A stretch of 41,238 nt of DNA, taken from NCBI GenBank assembly GCA_016294035.1, contig JAEDCT010000023.1:1-41238 (forward strand). Reading direction: 5' to 3'. The notes beneath the pieces were generated by a model that worked only from the letters and a program-made list of their open reading frames with translations, ran no database searches and was not told where the DNA came from. The stretch comes from Treponema sp. (lineage in GTDB: Bacteria; Spirochaetota; Spirochaetia; Treponematales; Treponemataceae). Shown here one piece after another: positions 16,215 to 24,219 of this stretch (the stretch's first letter is position 1; each line of letters opens with the position of its first letter). A program made the translations under genes and the position numbers.

Positions 16215-17642
16215 CTACCAATCATCGCTCATATCTTCCAGTAAAACATGCGATGATCTTTGCAAATTCTCCGCACTTCCGCTTTCAGTGACGCTTTTGT
16301 TTGCTTCTGGAACAGCATTTGCTTCGGCCGTAGCCTTTGCCACAAGCATTTGTCCGTCCGTGCGTATTTTGCTGGTTTTGCTTTTTTCGCTCTTCGACGT
16401 GGTGCTTTTTGCCTCTGGCGTGAGGAGTCGCTCGATTTCGTCATAGATGGGGATTTCCGCTTCTTTGAGGTTGTCCCTGCGGCATGACCGGTGAAAATAA
16501 TCCAGAGCGGTAAGTCCTTTTTCATCGCGCAAAGTCTTGTCCGCACTGTAGGAAACCAAAAGCCGAATCCACTCTACTATATCCGTGATTTCTGTTGCCC
16601 ACGAAATCTCAGCAAAATACATCAGCGCAGTTTTTCCGTGTGCGTCTTGAATGTCCACGTCAGCTCCTCCGTCCAAAAGCACTTTTGCAATAGGCAGTTT
16701 GGGAGCGTCATTCCGCGTTGTCGCATACCTGTCTGCAAGAAGAATGAGCGCGGTCATTTTTATGTGGTCAGTTGTCAGCGCGTTCACATCAACACCTTTC
16801 TCCAAAAGAAGCTTGAAGAGGCGGCAGAGGTCGGCGACATTCTTTTTCTCAAGGAGCAGCCTGTTTTCCTTCTGTTCCTCCGTTTCGTTGGAATCATAAA
16901 TGAAAAAAATCGATTCCTCCAAGAGGAACATAAAAGGCGTGTAGTCCTCGCGGCAAAAGCCAAAGTCGTAGCGTTCAAGGGGAACTGCGCCAAGTTCAAG
17001 AAGAATACAGGCTTCCTCATAGCACTTCTCAAGAATTGCAAACTCCACAATGCCGTTCCCTTTGCCGTCTTCCGCCAAAAAATCGTAGCCGTGGGAGCAA
17101 AGAAGATTGATTGCGCCGTGCCTTTTGGATGCAACCGCATTTTTCATCGCATCCCTTTTAAACTCTATTTCCTTGTTGGGGTCCGCACCTGAATCCAAAA
17201 GAAGAGCCGTGATTCTGTCTGCCTTTTCTTGGTCTTTGTAAGCCTTGCAGGATTCGCCCAAAGGGGTGCGCTTTCCATATTCAGAAAAAGCGTTCACGTC
17301 CGCGCCTTTTTTGATCAGTTTCGCGATTTTTTTCTCGTCCTGCTTTTTTACCGCACGTATAAGAGGCGTGTTTTCCTTCCATTCACTGAAGGCCGAATTA
17401 GAAAACGAATCTCCCGCACTATCCATTCCCTTTAGTATGGGCGCACCCAAGATTCCGATGGCAAGTGGCGAAAAGAAGACAGCCGCCGCGATTCCTGCCA
17501 CTTTGAGAGCGAGCGCACTTTTTGCCGCAGCCGCCACAATGAGCGAGACGATTGCCGTTCCGCCCGCCATAATAATCAGCGGCCACGCCACGGCACAAAC
17601 ACCAAAAGTGATTATAAGCCACAAAGGAATTTCAAAATCCAT
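16215..17642 (-). CDS. Membrane-anchored ankyrin-repeat protein (copy 2)
   Basis: The start ATG 17642 has GGAGG-TTTTT before it; an ATG at 17672 lacks one. The protein has 475 residues. Two or three N-terminal TM segments (WLIITFGVCAVAWPLIIMAG, IVSLIVAAAAKSALALKVAG, AVFFSPLAIGILGAP) are followed by ankyrin repeats: NTPLIRAVKKQDEKKIAKL, IKKGADVNAF, LLDSGADPNKE, LLEKGVDVNAL, LLDGGADVDIQD, GKTALMYFAE. Near the end is GLTALDYFHR. The last residues are LLEDMSDDW. It is a paralog of 21006-22394, with the same plan and a matching end tag. Ankyrin arrays mediate protein contacts, so partners may be the neighbouring exported proteins, depending on topology. Confidence 0.8.
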   Translation of the reverse strand: MDFEIPLWLIITFGVCAVAWPLIIMAGGTAIVSLIVAAAAKSALALKVAGIAAAVFFSPLAIGILGAPILKGMDSAGDSFSNSAFSEWKENTPLIRAVKKQDEKKIAKLIKKGADVNAFSEYGKRTPLGESCKAYKDQEKADRITALLLDSGADPNKEIEFKRDAMKNAVASKRHGAINLLCSHGYDFLAEDGKGNGIVEFAILEKCYEEACILLELGAVPLERYDFGFCREDYTPFMFLLEESIFFIYDSNETEEQKENRLLLEKKNVADLCRLFKLLLEKGVDVNALTTDHIKMTALILLADRYATTRNDAPKLPIAKVLLDGGADVDIQDAHGKTALMYFAEISWATEITDIVEWIRLLVSYSADKTLRDEKGLTALDYFHRSCRRDNLKEAEIPIYDEIERLLTPEAKSTTSKSEKSKTSKIRTDGQMLVAKATAEANAVPEANKSVTESGSAENLQRSSHVLLEDMSDDW

Positions 17643-17694
17643 AAAAACCTCCAAAAGCAACCGCGGTAACAATCACGGTAAATCGAATAGATTT

Positions 17695-17790
17695 TCATTT
17701 TGCACTAATCCAAGTACAAGTAAAACGAAAACATCGCCATGACGAACGAAGAACAGCCAATGCGATAAAAATAATCTTCTTTGCTTTCAT
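17695..17790 (-). CDS. 31-residue signal-peptide-like ORF
   Basis: A short frame starting MKAKKIIFIALAVL with a strong ribosome site (GGGGAGCAAATT). The start looks like a signal peptide, but after the hydrophobic stretch the sequence becomes RSSWRCFRF and stops, so this is either a small membrane peptide or a frameshifted stub. It lies between the terminator of the YARHG gene and the ankyrin gene. Other than this, 17643-17854 has no gene. Confidence 0.3.
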   Translation of the reverse strand: MKAKKIIFIALAVLRSSWRCFRFTCTWISAK

Positions 17791-17804
17791 AATTTGCTCC
17801 CCGT

Positions 17805-17830
17805 AAAAAAAGCACAATAAAGATTGTACT
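17805..17830 (-). terminator. Intrinsic terminator after the YARHG gene
   Basis: On the minus strand AGTACAAT-CTTT-ATTGTGCT (one G-T pair) is followed by TTTTTT. It ends transcripts of the 17855 gene and upstream genes, dividing the island into at least two units. Confidence 0.65.
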
Positions 17831-17854
17831 TTCTCATTCCTTCCTTAATTGCAA

Positions 17855-18535
17855 TTATTTCTCCGCAAGCTTTATAACTTCGAGCAAACTTGATTCAAGG
17901 CAGTTGAAACGCTCCTCTATGTTTTCGGCACTGCTTTCTTTTGGAGAATACCAGTCGCATTTGGAAAAAATCTCGTTCAAGTCGGCGGATTTGAACTTGT
18001 AGCCGTATTTTGCATAAATCGTGTTGCGCAGGATTCGCAAATCTTCTTTTGAAAAGATTTTTGCTATCTCAACAAATGCTGCAAGGCAGTCAAAATCGGC
18101 GTTGTCAGAATGTTTAAACGCTTCTTTTTGCAAATACCACCTGTAAAACTCGCCCGCTAGAAGCTTGTAAAAATCAGTTTTACGGTATTTTATTTCCTCG
18201 ATTTTTGTATCGATTGCCACAGGCGGGTCGCCCACTCCGTACGCCACTCCTCCAAGTTCTCCGTGCCCAATATATTCAGGAAAAAATTCCCCAAAAGCAT
18301 TATAAAGATTTCTGCCTTCTTCTTTATAATAAAAAATGAATTGCCTTGATTCATAATAATAATGAGGAAAAACCATAAAATTATTTATGAAGTAAAACTC
18401 GTCCGAATAAGTTCCGCCTTTATGATTGTCATAAACATAAGTTTCTTTTATGCATTTGAAAAATTCGTCCGCCCACGCCACCGACGACAGCGCGACCGCC
18501 GCCGCCAAAATCAGAAATAGTTTTTTCATCTTCAT
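17855..18535 (-). CDS. Exported YARHG-domain protein
   Basis: A 226-residue protein. The signal peptide MKMKKLFLILAAAVALSSVAWA is cleaved before DEFF. A second ATG at 18529 has better spacing from AGGGGG. The C-terminal region (about 150-205) is a YARHG domain: FSKEDLRILRNTIYAKYGYK, then FKSADLNEIFSKCDWYSP. The domain is named from its Y-A-R-H-G line, here read as Y-A-K-Y-G. It occurs in extracellular and lipid-attached bacterial proteins, often near peptidases, and its role is not defined. The preceding part is rich in aromatics (HYYYESRQFIFYYKEEG). A terminator follows at once. Confidence 0.75.
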   Translation of the reverse strand: MKMKKLFLILAAAVALSSVAWADEFFKCIKETYVYDNHKGGTYSDEFYFINNFMVFPHYYYESRQFIFYYKEEGRNLYNAFGEFFPEYIGHGELGGVAYGVGDPPVAIDTKIEEIKYRKTDFYKLLAGEFYRWYLQKEAFKHSDNADFDCLAAFVEIAKIFSKEDLRILRNTIYAKYGYKFKSADLNEIFSKCDWYSPKESSAENIEERFNCLESSLLEVIKLAEK

Positions 18536-18550
18536 TTCCCCCTTTGTATC

Positions 18551-21001
18551 CTACATGGGCAGTTCTACGACAAGCCAGTTGCCGCCGCCGTCTTGCATCA
18601 TCGCAACCTCGTCGATTTTCACGTCCGCGTCACCATTGTGCGTGTACGCGATGCTCACCGTGTGGAACGCCCTTCCGCCGCCACTGTCCTTAAACTTTGC
18701 GGGATTGATTATGATGCGGATTTTATCGACTTTGCCGTAAAACTCCCCGTGAGCCTTTTGCATTTGCGCAATCAACTCTTCCCTGTCATGACCTGCAGCA
18801 ACGAGGCTTTTCCATTCATCGTTTTGAGAAAAATAACTTATGAAAAATTCTTCGAGAACAGCCGACGGGTCTTTTCGGTCTTTCCATTCGTTGCCTGTCA
18901 ACGCATGTATAAAGTCGAGTGCCGCAACCTCCGAGCCGTTCCGCTCAACCTGAAAGTCGTGGTCAAATCCAACATGATTCGCCCACCATTCCTTTCTTAT
19001 CTGACTTGCCATTTTCCCGATGTCCTCTTTTTTCTTCATCGTGATTTTGATTTGCCTTATGGTCATAAAGTTAAGATACACTTCAATTGTCATGTCCGCC
19101 CAGTCATATTGGAGTTTGTCCGCATCATCACAGTCGTCTATTCCCTTGCCCAGCGGAAAATCCTTCAGAATATCCTTTTTCCTTTTCCCGATGTATTTCG
19201 ACAGCGGCAAATCGTCCGACTGCGCCATGATGAAGATGTTGTCAATCGCGCACTCCTTTTTGTTCTCAAGATACTCGATGAAATACACCACATCATCGCC
19301 GTTTTTCAGCCCCACAAGGCATTTCGTAACCCAGCCGTTCTCCTGGTGCGTTCCCACCGCTTCTTCTGGACCACGAACAAAATAACCACCGCCCCTGCCG
19401 ATAAAATCCTTGTAGGAAGACGGAACGCCCTCAAGAGCCAGCGCAAAAATCGCCCCCTTTTTCACCGCCGCCCTCCGTGAATCTCTCCCTTTCTCTGACG
19501 TTTTCTCCGCTTTCGCCTCTTCATTTTCCGAAGTCTTTTCAGCTTTCGGCTTTGCCTTGTGCCGCTTCTGCAAATCCTCCGCGCTGTCGGCAAAGTTCAC
19601 GGCAATATCGCCGTAAAACCTCACGTCGTAATGCACCATCCAGCCCAGTTCCTCGCCCTTGTGCGGATAGCCCTCCTCGTCAAATACCACCGAATAGACC
19701 TGATACCACGCCGTCGCAAAATTGCCCCAGACTTTGTATTCCACATACAGCGGCACTTCCGCAACCTTTGCCACCACATTGTCCTGCGGCACGTCGAAGA
19801 CATTGAGGGCGGTTCCGTGATAATCCGTGTGGGCGAACACACCGACCCGCTCATATTGTGCCGTACCAAGCTCCACCTCGTTTCGCCTGGTGACAACCGC
19901 AAAGGAATCGGGATAATCCGCCGACGGCACGAACGGTACATAATTCCGTTCGACTTTATATTTTTCCATGTCCTTCCGCATATAAAGGCGATAGAACACA
20001 TAATCGTTCAGCCGAGTGAAACGCTTTTCATAATTGCTCCAGTTCAATCGGTGCGCCGAATGTTCCACCTGCGACCCCAAGCGTGAATAATGAAGGACGC
20101 TCGCACCTAGTTCATTCGCCTCTTTTCCGTATTTCAAGACAGTCTCGTTTTTGAAAAGCCCCAGCTCCTCAAAGGAAATTTCCGTCATCACAAAATCATC
20201 TCCGTCGTCTGTCTTTCCCGTGAGCGTATTTTTCTCGCTGTCATAGACGAAATCCCGCCTGCACCAATGCCCCGCTTCGGGCAAAAGGACTTTCTTTGTG
20301 CGCGCGCTGTATTCATAAATCCCGAAATAATCCTCGCTGTCGCCGCCCTTGAGATGTCCGTCTCCGATGTACCGCCAGCCGAGCGCATACTCGCCGTTTT
20401 CGTAGAAAATCACGGTGAACTGGCTTTCAATGCCCAGGTGCGATTCTGTCTCTCCGCGGTACGCCCTGCCAGAAAGTGCATTCGGCTGTGCGGTGAAGCG
20501 CGCTCGGTATGAAGCCGGAAAAAACGTTCCGCCGTCGCCGTCCCCAGCTTCCACAAGCGCATTTTTCTTCCAATATAATCGCTTTTCCTTGCCCCGCGCG
20601 TCCATTAAAACAACGCCCTGACCGTCCTCCTCATAATGATAAAGCACGTCGCGGAAAAAATATCCCCCGCCACTTCTCAGAGCCTCGTACACAAAGCCGT
20701 CGGCAGAAAAATACAGCGAAGAAAAGGACGAGCCACCAAAAACCGTGTTCTCGACGCTTGCAGGACGCGAAGACAACTGAAAAGGATTTTCGATTCTGGG
20801 AAGCCGATTCGGAAACGCATAGAAAAACGCCGCCACAAGAACGATGAGCGGAAAAACCATGTGCCGCAGGGCAAGCGACAGAGCCGAGCGCGGTTTTGCT
20901 TCCTTTTTCAGAATCTTCCGCAAAAGCCACACCGAAAACAACACAGCCTCGCGCAGAAGCACCGCGCACACCACCAGCACAAAAAACAGTATCTTCATCA
21001 T
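18551..21001 (-). CDS. Large membrane-anchored protein of unknown function
   Basis: An 816-residue protein. Two N-terminal TM helices (ILFFVLVVCAVLLREAVLFS, and MVFPLIVLVAAFFYAFP at about 48-64) are followed by a large, mostly beta region with many Tyr and Gly (HLGIESQFTVIFYENGEYAL, YFGIYEYSARTKKVLLPEAG). A charged linker near residue 510 repeats KAEKTSE twice and separates this from a C-terminal domain (GGYFVRGPEEAVGTHQENG, then PLSKYIGKRKKDILKDFPLG). It begins 4 nt after the ankyrin gene stop (TAGGAAAATG), so expression is coupled. I do not recognise the family. It could be an exported assembly scaffold or receptor. Confidence 0.65.
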   Translation of the reverse strand: MMKILFFVLVVCAVLLREAVLFSVWLLRKILKKEAKPRSALSLALRHMVFPLIVLVAAFFYAFPNRLPRIENPFQLSSRPASVENTVFGGSSFSSLYFSADGFVYEALRSGGGYFFRDVLYHYEEDGQGVVLMDARGKEKRLYWKKNALVEAGDGDGGTFFPASYRARFTAQPNALSGRAYRGETESHLGIESQFTVIFYENGEYALGWRYIGDGHLKGGDSEDYFGIYEYSARTKKVLLPEAGHWCRRDFVYDSEKNTLTGKTDDGDDFVMTEISFEELGLFKNETVLKYGKEANELGASVLHYSRLGSQVEHSAHRLNWSNYEKRFTRLNDYVFYRLYMRKDMEKYKVERNYVPFVPSADYPDSFAVVTRRNEVELGTAQYERVGVFAHTDYHGTALNVFDVPQDNVVAKVAEVPLYVEYKVWGNFATAWYQVYSVVFDEEGYPHKGEELGWMVHYDVRFYGDIAVNFADSAEDLQKRHKAKPKAEKTSENEEAKAEKTSEKGRDSRRAAVKKGAIFALALEGVPSSYKDFIGRGGGYFVRGPEEAVGTHQENGWVTKCLVGLKNGDDVVYFIEYLENKKECAIDNIFIMAQSDDLPLSKYIGKRKKDILKDFPLGKGIDDCDDADKLQYDWADMTIEVYLNFMTIRQIKITMKKKEDIGKMASQIRKEWWANHVGFDHDFQVERNGSEVAALDFIHALTGNEWKDRKDPSAVLEEFFISYFSQNDEWKSLVAAGHDREELIAQMQKAHGEFYGKVDKIRIIINPAKFKDSGGGRAFHTVSIAYTHNGDADVKIDEVAMMQDGGGNWLVVELPM

Positions 21002-21005
21002 TTTC

Positions 21006-22394
21006 CTACCAGTTGTCTTCCATGTTGTTCAGTTCCAAGTGCTTTTTCTCGGGAAAAGTGGATTTTTCAGGATTCAGCATCTGCACTGTCTCCGGGGCTT
21101 TTGCTATCAACTGACTTTTTGGAAGTTCCGGGATTTTTGCTGCATTCTTTTTGACTTTCTTCGGCGTGAGAAGTTCCACGATTTTTTCGTAATTCGCTTT
21201 TTCTTTGCCGTCAAGTTTTCTATCGTCATACTCAGCCGTGAACAAATCGAGCGCGGTCTTGCCGTCTTTGTCGGTCATCGTAACCTCCGCGCCGTGGGAG
21301 ACCAGAAAGCCCACCGACTCCAAAGCCGTATCGCGCCATAATCCAACTTGTTTCACCGCATACATCAGCGGCGTTTTGCCCTCGTCGTCTATGACGTTCA
21401 CGTCCGCGCCAGCTTCCACAAGAAGAACGGCAAGCCGGGTTTTCAATTCGTCCCAGTCGTAGTAAGAAGCCGCCCAGTGCAGAGCCGTTTTTCCCTTGTC
21501 GTCGCGGCGGTTCAGGTCCTCTTCGTCGCATGTTTCGAGGATTTTTGAAAGAACGTAGGTTTTCGCCTCGATGTCGTAATCTGACTCATGTCCGTGTAAA
21601 AGCTCCATCAAAATCGTCTTCTTTTCGTTCTTGCCGTGCTCAGAGTTCAAGCCGTACATATAAAAGCCCGTCTTTGCGCCAGCATCCAAAAGCACCTTCG
21701 CGCACTCGTAGGAGCAAGTCGAAAGCGCCCACTGAAACGGCATAAAGTCCTTTCCCACAAGCACTTTTTTGCCGTTTTCGTCGATTTCTTCCTCGTAGGT
21801 GTCGATGTTGGCGCCGTGTTCGATGAGCATCTTCACCGCATTGTCCCTGTGTTTTTCAATCGCAATCGGCATAGCGCAAATATTGGAGAAATATTTGGTG
21901 CTGTGCTCAAAAATATACTGCTCCTCGCACACAAGGTCGGCTTCCGCTCCCGCCTCAAGCAGAATCCTCACGATTTCGTCATAGTCGCTCACCTGGTCTT
22001 TGTAGGCCAAGCCGGTGACACGCTCGCAGGCGACAATGAGCGGCGTTCGGTAGCCTTTGCCCTCGTTCACGTCCGCGCCCCTTTTGATGAGCTTCTTGAC
22101 TTTCTCGATGTCCCGATTTTCCACCGCGATAATGAGTTTTGTGCGCTCCTTCTTGTATTCCCTGTGGTATCGGGCAACGGCTGCGGAGTCTTTGAGGGAA
22201 TTGAAGATTCCTCCCAAAATCGGCAGGCTGAAAAGACCTAAGCTTATGCCGAAAATCCACGCCGCCACGGTCTTCGCCACACCATGCGCCAAAAGCGCCA
22301 CAATCCCCGAAATGAGCGCGATTCCGCCCGTAAGTGCCATAAAGCAAATTATCAGCAAGCCTGCCAAAAGGGCTTCTCCCAATGCTTCTCCCAT
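21006..22394 (-). CDS. Membrane-anchored ankyrin-repeat protein (copy 1)
   Basis: A 462-residue protein. The N-terminus has two or three TM segments (ALLAGLLIICFMALTGGIAL, GIVALLAHGVAKTVAAWIFG, SLGLFSLPILGGIF). Ankyrin repeats follow: RTKLIIAVENRDIEKVKKL, IKRGADVNEG, LLEAGAEADL, MLIEHGANIDT, LLDAGAKTGF, KTALHWAASYYD, LLVEAGADVNVID, EGKTPLMYAVKQV, LVSHGAEVTM, GKTALDLF. The protein ends LELNNMEDNW, like the LLEDMSDDW end of the second copy. It is the first gene of the island, with ribosome site GGGAGAAAAAAT. The tag and TM region suggest a shared partner. Topology was not determined. Confidence 0.8.
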   Translation of the reverse strand: MGEALGEALLAGLLIICFMALTGGIALISGIVALLAHGVAKTVAAWIFGISLGLFSLPILGGIFNSLKDSAAVARYHREYKKERTKLIIAVENRDIEKVKKLIKRGADVNEGKGYRTPLIVACERVTGLAYKDQVSDYDEIVRILLEAGAEADLVCEEQYIFEHSTKYFSNICAMPIAIEKHRDNAVKMLIEHGANIDTYEEEIDENGKKVLVGKDFMPFQWALSTCSYECAKVLLDAGAKTGFYMYGLNSEHGKNEKKTILMELLHGHESDYDIEAKTYVLSKILETCDEEDLNRRDDKGKTALHWAASYYDWDELKTRLAVLLVEAGADVNVIDDEGKTPLMYAVKQVGLWRDTALESVGFLVSHGAEVTMTDKDGKTALDLFTAEYDDRKLDGKEKANYEKIVELLTPKKVKKNAAKIPELPKSQLIAKAPETVQMLNPEKSTFPEKKHLELNNMEDNW

Positions 22395-22590
22395 ATTTTT
22401 TCTCCCGTCTTAAAACAACTCAATCATATTTACAGAATTTGTATCTCGATTTGCTTCATATATTATAATAATTCATATATTTAATCGTATATGTTCTGGA
22501 TTTTTTCCTGTCCTTAAAATCATAAAATTATGTTGAGAGAACACATTTACAACAAAAAATAGAAAATAACTGTGAAATTAGTATAACTAG
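22395..22590. other. AT-rich gap, island promoter region
   Basis: Noncoding. On the minus strand the gap has several AT-rich -10-like boxes (for example TATAAT within the run near 22463), but no clean -35 at a proper distance. The promoter of the island operon should be here. The IS3 end begins at 22591. Confidence 0.4.
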
Positions 22591-22727
22591 TGGACACAAA
22601 AAATTCTACATATTATTTTTTTAATAAGGAATGTAGCATGGAAGCTAAGAACAAACATTACCCAGAAGAGTTCAAGAAACAAATAGTTGAACTTTATGAA
22701 AATGGAAAAACCGTAATAGAGCCTTAG
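22591..22727 (+). mobile_element. IS3-family element, left-end relic
   Basis: TGGACACAAAAAATTCTA (22591-22608) is the imperfect inverse of the IS3 end at 2424-2442. After AAGGAATGTAGC an ATG at 22638 opens a 29-codon frame, MEAKNKHYPEEFKKQIVELY then ENGKTVIEP and stop. This is the typical OrfA start (helix-turn-helix) of an IS3/IS150 transposase. The frame breaks at AGAGCCTTAG and nothing of OrfB follows. This is the left half of an element whose right half is not nearby. Confidence 0.75.
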
Positions 22728-22808
22728 TAAAATCTGCATTGCCTTGGATTGCGAGATTGGGGATATTATGGAAGTGAATTTTTGGTCTCGGCGGGAAATA
22801 GATCATAA

Positions 22809-22970
22809 TCATTTTTTTTCAATTGTGCCTGATAAACCAGATTCTTCTTTTACTTTCTTAAATTTCTCAATAATTTTGTTTCCAGCAAGCAACTGTGCAG
22901 GCCCAGAAATTTTCAGCGTCCCCTCAATCTTTAGAAGAGGGCCTTTTGTAAGATTTATTTTTATAGTCAT
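22809..22970 (-). CDS. 53-residue basic small protein
   Basis: The frame has a good ribosome site (AGGAGAAG) and starts with ATG 22970: MTIKINLTKGPLLKIEGTLK and so on, ending in TIEKK. It overlaps the 3' end of the 66-residue gene by 47 nt in another frame, so one of the two start choices may be wrong. It is basic and probably soluble, with no known family. The bases 22728-22808 downstream hold nothing clear. Confidence 0.5.
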   Translation of the reverse strand: MTIKINLTKGPLLKIEGTLKISGPAQLLAGNKIIEKFKKVKEESGLSGTIEKK

Positions 22971-23124
22971 TTTTCTTCTCCTGAGATTTTTTCACTGCAA
23001 GTTCTGCAACTGTTCCTGCAACAGTTGGAACCACACTCAGAGGTCCAGCAACTAAAGGAGCAACAGATGCAACTAGAATTTTTGCAAAAGATTTTGTCGC
23101 AATTCCTACGCTTTTTTTCACCAT
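22924..23124 (-). CDS. 66-residue Ala/Val-rich small protein
   Basis: The sequence has a hydrophobic Ala/Gly/Pro/Val stretch (ILVASVAPLVAGPLSVVP) followed by a basic tail (KKSQEKKNDYKNKSYKRP). It may insert in a membrane. The ribosome site is weak. It sits with the 53-residue gene under one probable promoter (23181-23210). It resembles, in plan only, the small proteins with an N-terminal hydrophobic stretch and charged tail at 23950 and 38276. Confidence 0.5.
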   Translation of the reverse strand: MVKKSVGIATKSFAKILVASVAPLVAGPLSVVPTVAGTVAELAVKKSQEKKNDYKNKSYKRPSSKD

Positions 23125-23180
23125 ATAATCTTTTATTTCTCAATTTTCCATAAGCATAATACTGAAACTAATCTCCCTAA

Positions 23181-23210
23181 ATTATACTGCATAATTGACA
23201 AATTTTTCCA
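23181..23210 (-). promoter_or_regulatory. Probable promoter of the 66/53-residue genes
   Basis: On the minus strand TGGAAA (23205-23210), 18 nt, TATAAT (23181-23186). The -35 is poor. The -10 is perfect and about 57 nt upstream of the start at 23124. It lacks the regulon box of the neighbours at 24.2 kb. Confidence 0.4.
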
Positions 23211-23270
23211 CAAGTATACAGACAGAATCTTTCTAAGAACTACAATCTATGTATTTTTTTTGCAGCATCA

Positions 23271-23483
23271 TTACATTTTTCTCTCCCAGGGATCTCTAAT
23301 GTGAATAATTTGGTCTTCAATAAGCATACATAATTGTTTAATCTCAGAATCAACTTTTTGCTTTTCCTTCTCTAAAAAGTTCTTATACTGCAAAGCAGCA
23401 ATAAACTTCTCCACAGTTTCCTTTTTGCAACAAGGAGGACACAGAGATGTCTCAAGAATCTGTATGTTTTCAGCTATTATCAT
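23271..23483 (-). CDS. 70-residue protein with CPPCC
   Basis: A small charged helical protein with a CPPCC cluster near residue 15 and one more Cys near residue 52. AGGTGGATTA precedes the ATG at 23483, a good ribosome site. The CPPCCKKETVEKFIAAL part could bind metal, but it lacks a second CxxC. No family is recognised. It lies 39 nt after the stop of the 105-residue gene in the same direction, so both may be one transcript. Confidence 0.55.
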   Translation of the reverse strand: MIIAENIQILETSLCPPCCKKETVEKFIAALQYKNFLEKEKQKVDSEIKQLCMLIEDQIIHIRDPWERKM

Positions 23484-23522
23484 TAATCCACCTCAGTTTT
23501 CCAACTCAAAAGAAAAATACTC

Positions 23523-23840
23523 CTAATTGATATCTTTCATTTCTTCTGCTGAGGGCATGAGCTTTTTTGATAAAATTACATTTTCAGGATAACAAGTATT
23601 ATTTCTATAAGTAAGAATAAACTCATTTTCTTTATCTGTTTTTTCTACAGCTAGTACTACAGACTCTTCAGTAGATATTATGTCCGTTAAACAGAAATCT
23701 GTAATTAAGGTCAATCGACGTGAATCCTGTTCAGGAAAAATAAACTTTTCGGAATTTGAGAGTTCTGGAATTATTCGCAAAAACTCATCTTTCTCCGCCT
23801 GGAACAAATTGATAGTGATAGAATATTCAAGAATTTTCAT
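23523..23840 (-). CDS. 105-residue hypothetical protein
   Basis: A soluble protein, MKILEYSITINLFQAEKDEF onwards, alternating beta-like and acidic stretches. It has no signal peptide or motif. TAGGAGTAGTAAA before the ATG supports the start. A 21-nt hairpin lies 38 nt upstream, perhaps in its leader. The function is unknown. Confidence 0.5.
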   Translation of the reverse strand: MKILEYSITINLFQAEKDEFLRIIPELSNSEKFIFPEQDSRRLTLITDFCLTDIISTEESVVLAVEKTDKENEFILTYRNNTCYPENVILSKKLMPSAEEMKDIN

Positions 23841-23877
23841 TTTACTACTCCTAATTGTATAAATTAAAAATGAACCT

Positions 23878-23898
23878 CCTCGACGAAAAGCGTCGAGG
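23878..23898. repeat. Perfect 8-bp hairpin, possible IS200/IS605 end relic
   Basis: CCTCGACG-AAAAG-CGTCGAGG. On the minus strand it is preceded by GCGGGTTTAATT and followed by AGGTTCATTTTT. That context is like the 3' ends of IS200/IS605 elements, where a final hairpin is followed by GTTCAT-type sequence. No tnpA or tnpB is near. It may instead be a weak terminator for the 23950 gene. Confidence 0.4.
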
Positions 23899-23949
23899 AA
23901 TTAAACCCGCTTATAGATTAAAACAATGGATTCTAATACTTATGCGTTT

Positions 23950-24189
23950 TTAAAAATCAGTGGTATATGATACTGGCCGAGTTTTATGTGAAGCTGCAAT
24001 ATCTTTCACACAATCAACAATATCTTTGACAACTTCTAATTCAAATTCCTTTCGATGAAGATATTCATTTTTGACTTTTTCTTTAATTTCTTTTGTTTTT
24101 GGATTTTTATCAGCAAAATTTGAAATGATTTTTCCACCAATAATTGCACCACCAACACTAAGTGCCAAACCAATTACATTCTTAAACAT
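23950..24189 (-). CDS. 79-residue small membrane protein, regulon member
   Basis: The N-terminus is hydrophobic (MFKNVIGLALSVGGAIIGGK), then IISNFADKNPKTKEIKEKVK and a charged helical tail. This matches the plan and length of the 79-residue protein at 38276 (GKVVSDYAETKPALKIVKDK). They are paralogs. It has a strong ribosome site (GAGGAGGTG). Its promoter carries the shared palindrome with the 11-nt spacing (24220-24253). Probably a single-TM protein at the inner membrane. Function unknown; a role as target, inhibitor or sensor in the regulon is open. Confidence 0.65.
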   Translation of the reverse strand: MFKNVIGLALSVGGAIIGGKIISNFADKNPKTKEIKEKVKNEYLHRKEFELEVVKDIVDCVKDIAASHKTRPVSYTTDF

Positions 24190-24219
24190 AAAAACACCTC
24201 CTCAAGTGATTCTATAATT

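Larger units (their letters stand above)
13024..22394 (-). other. GC-rich island of exported and ankyrin proteins
   Basis: Base composition rises visibly here compared with both flanks: runs such as cgccgccgttgtc are frequent and third positions are G/C rich. All genes point the same way, many overlap or abut, and at least five share almost the same signal-peptide 5' end. The left edge is a truncated signal-peptide stub. To the right the last gene starts at 22394, about 200 nt before an IS3 end at 22591. These are signs of transfer from a higher-GC relative, as a block. Confidence 0.7.

Noticed and set aside
13200..22300. Many long plus-strand open frames opposite the GC-rich island (for example 14118-14573, 15139-15789, 18593-19480, 21636-22241)
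   Set aside because: They are antisense to genes with recognisable domains and signal peptides, lack ribosome sites, and have compositions typical of antisense reading in GC-rich DNA.
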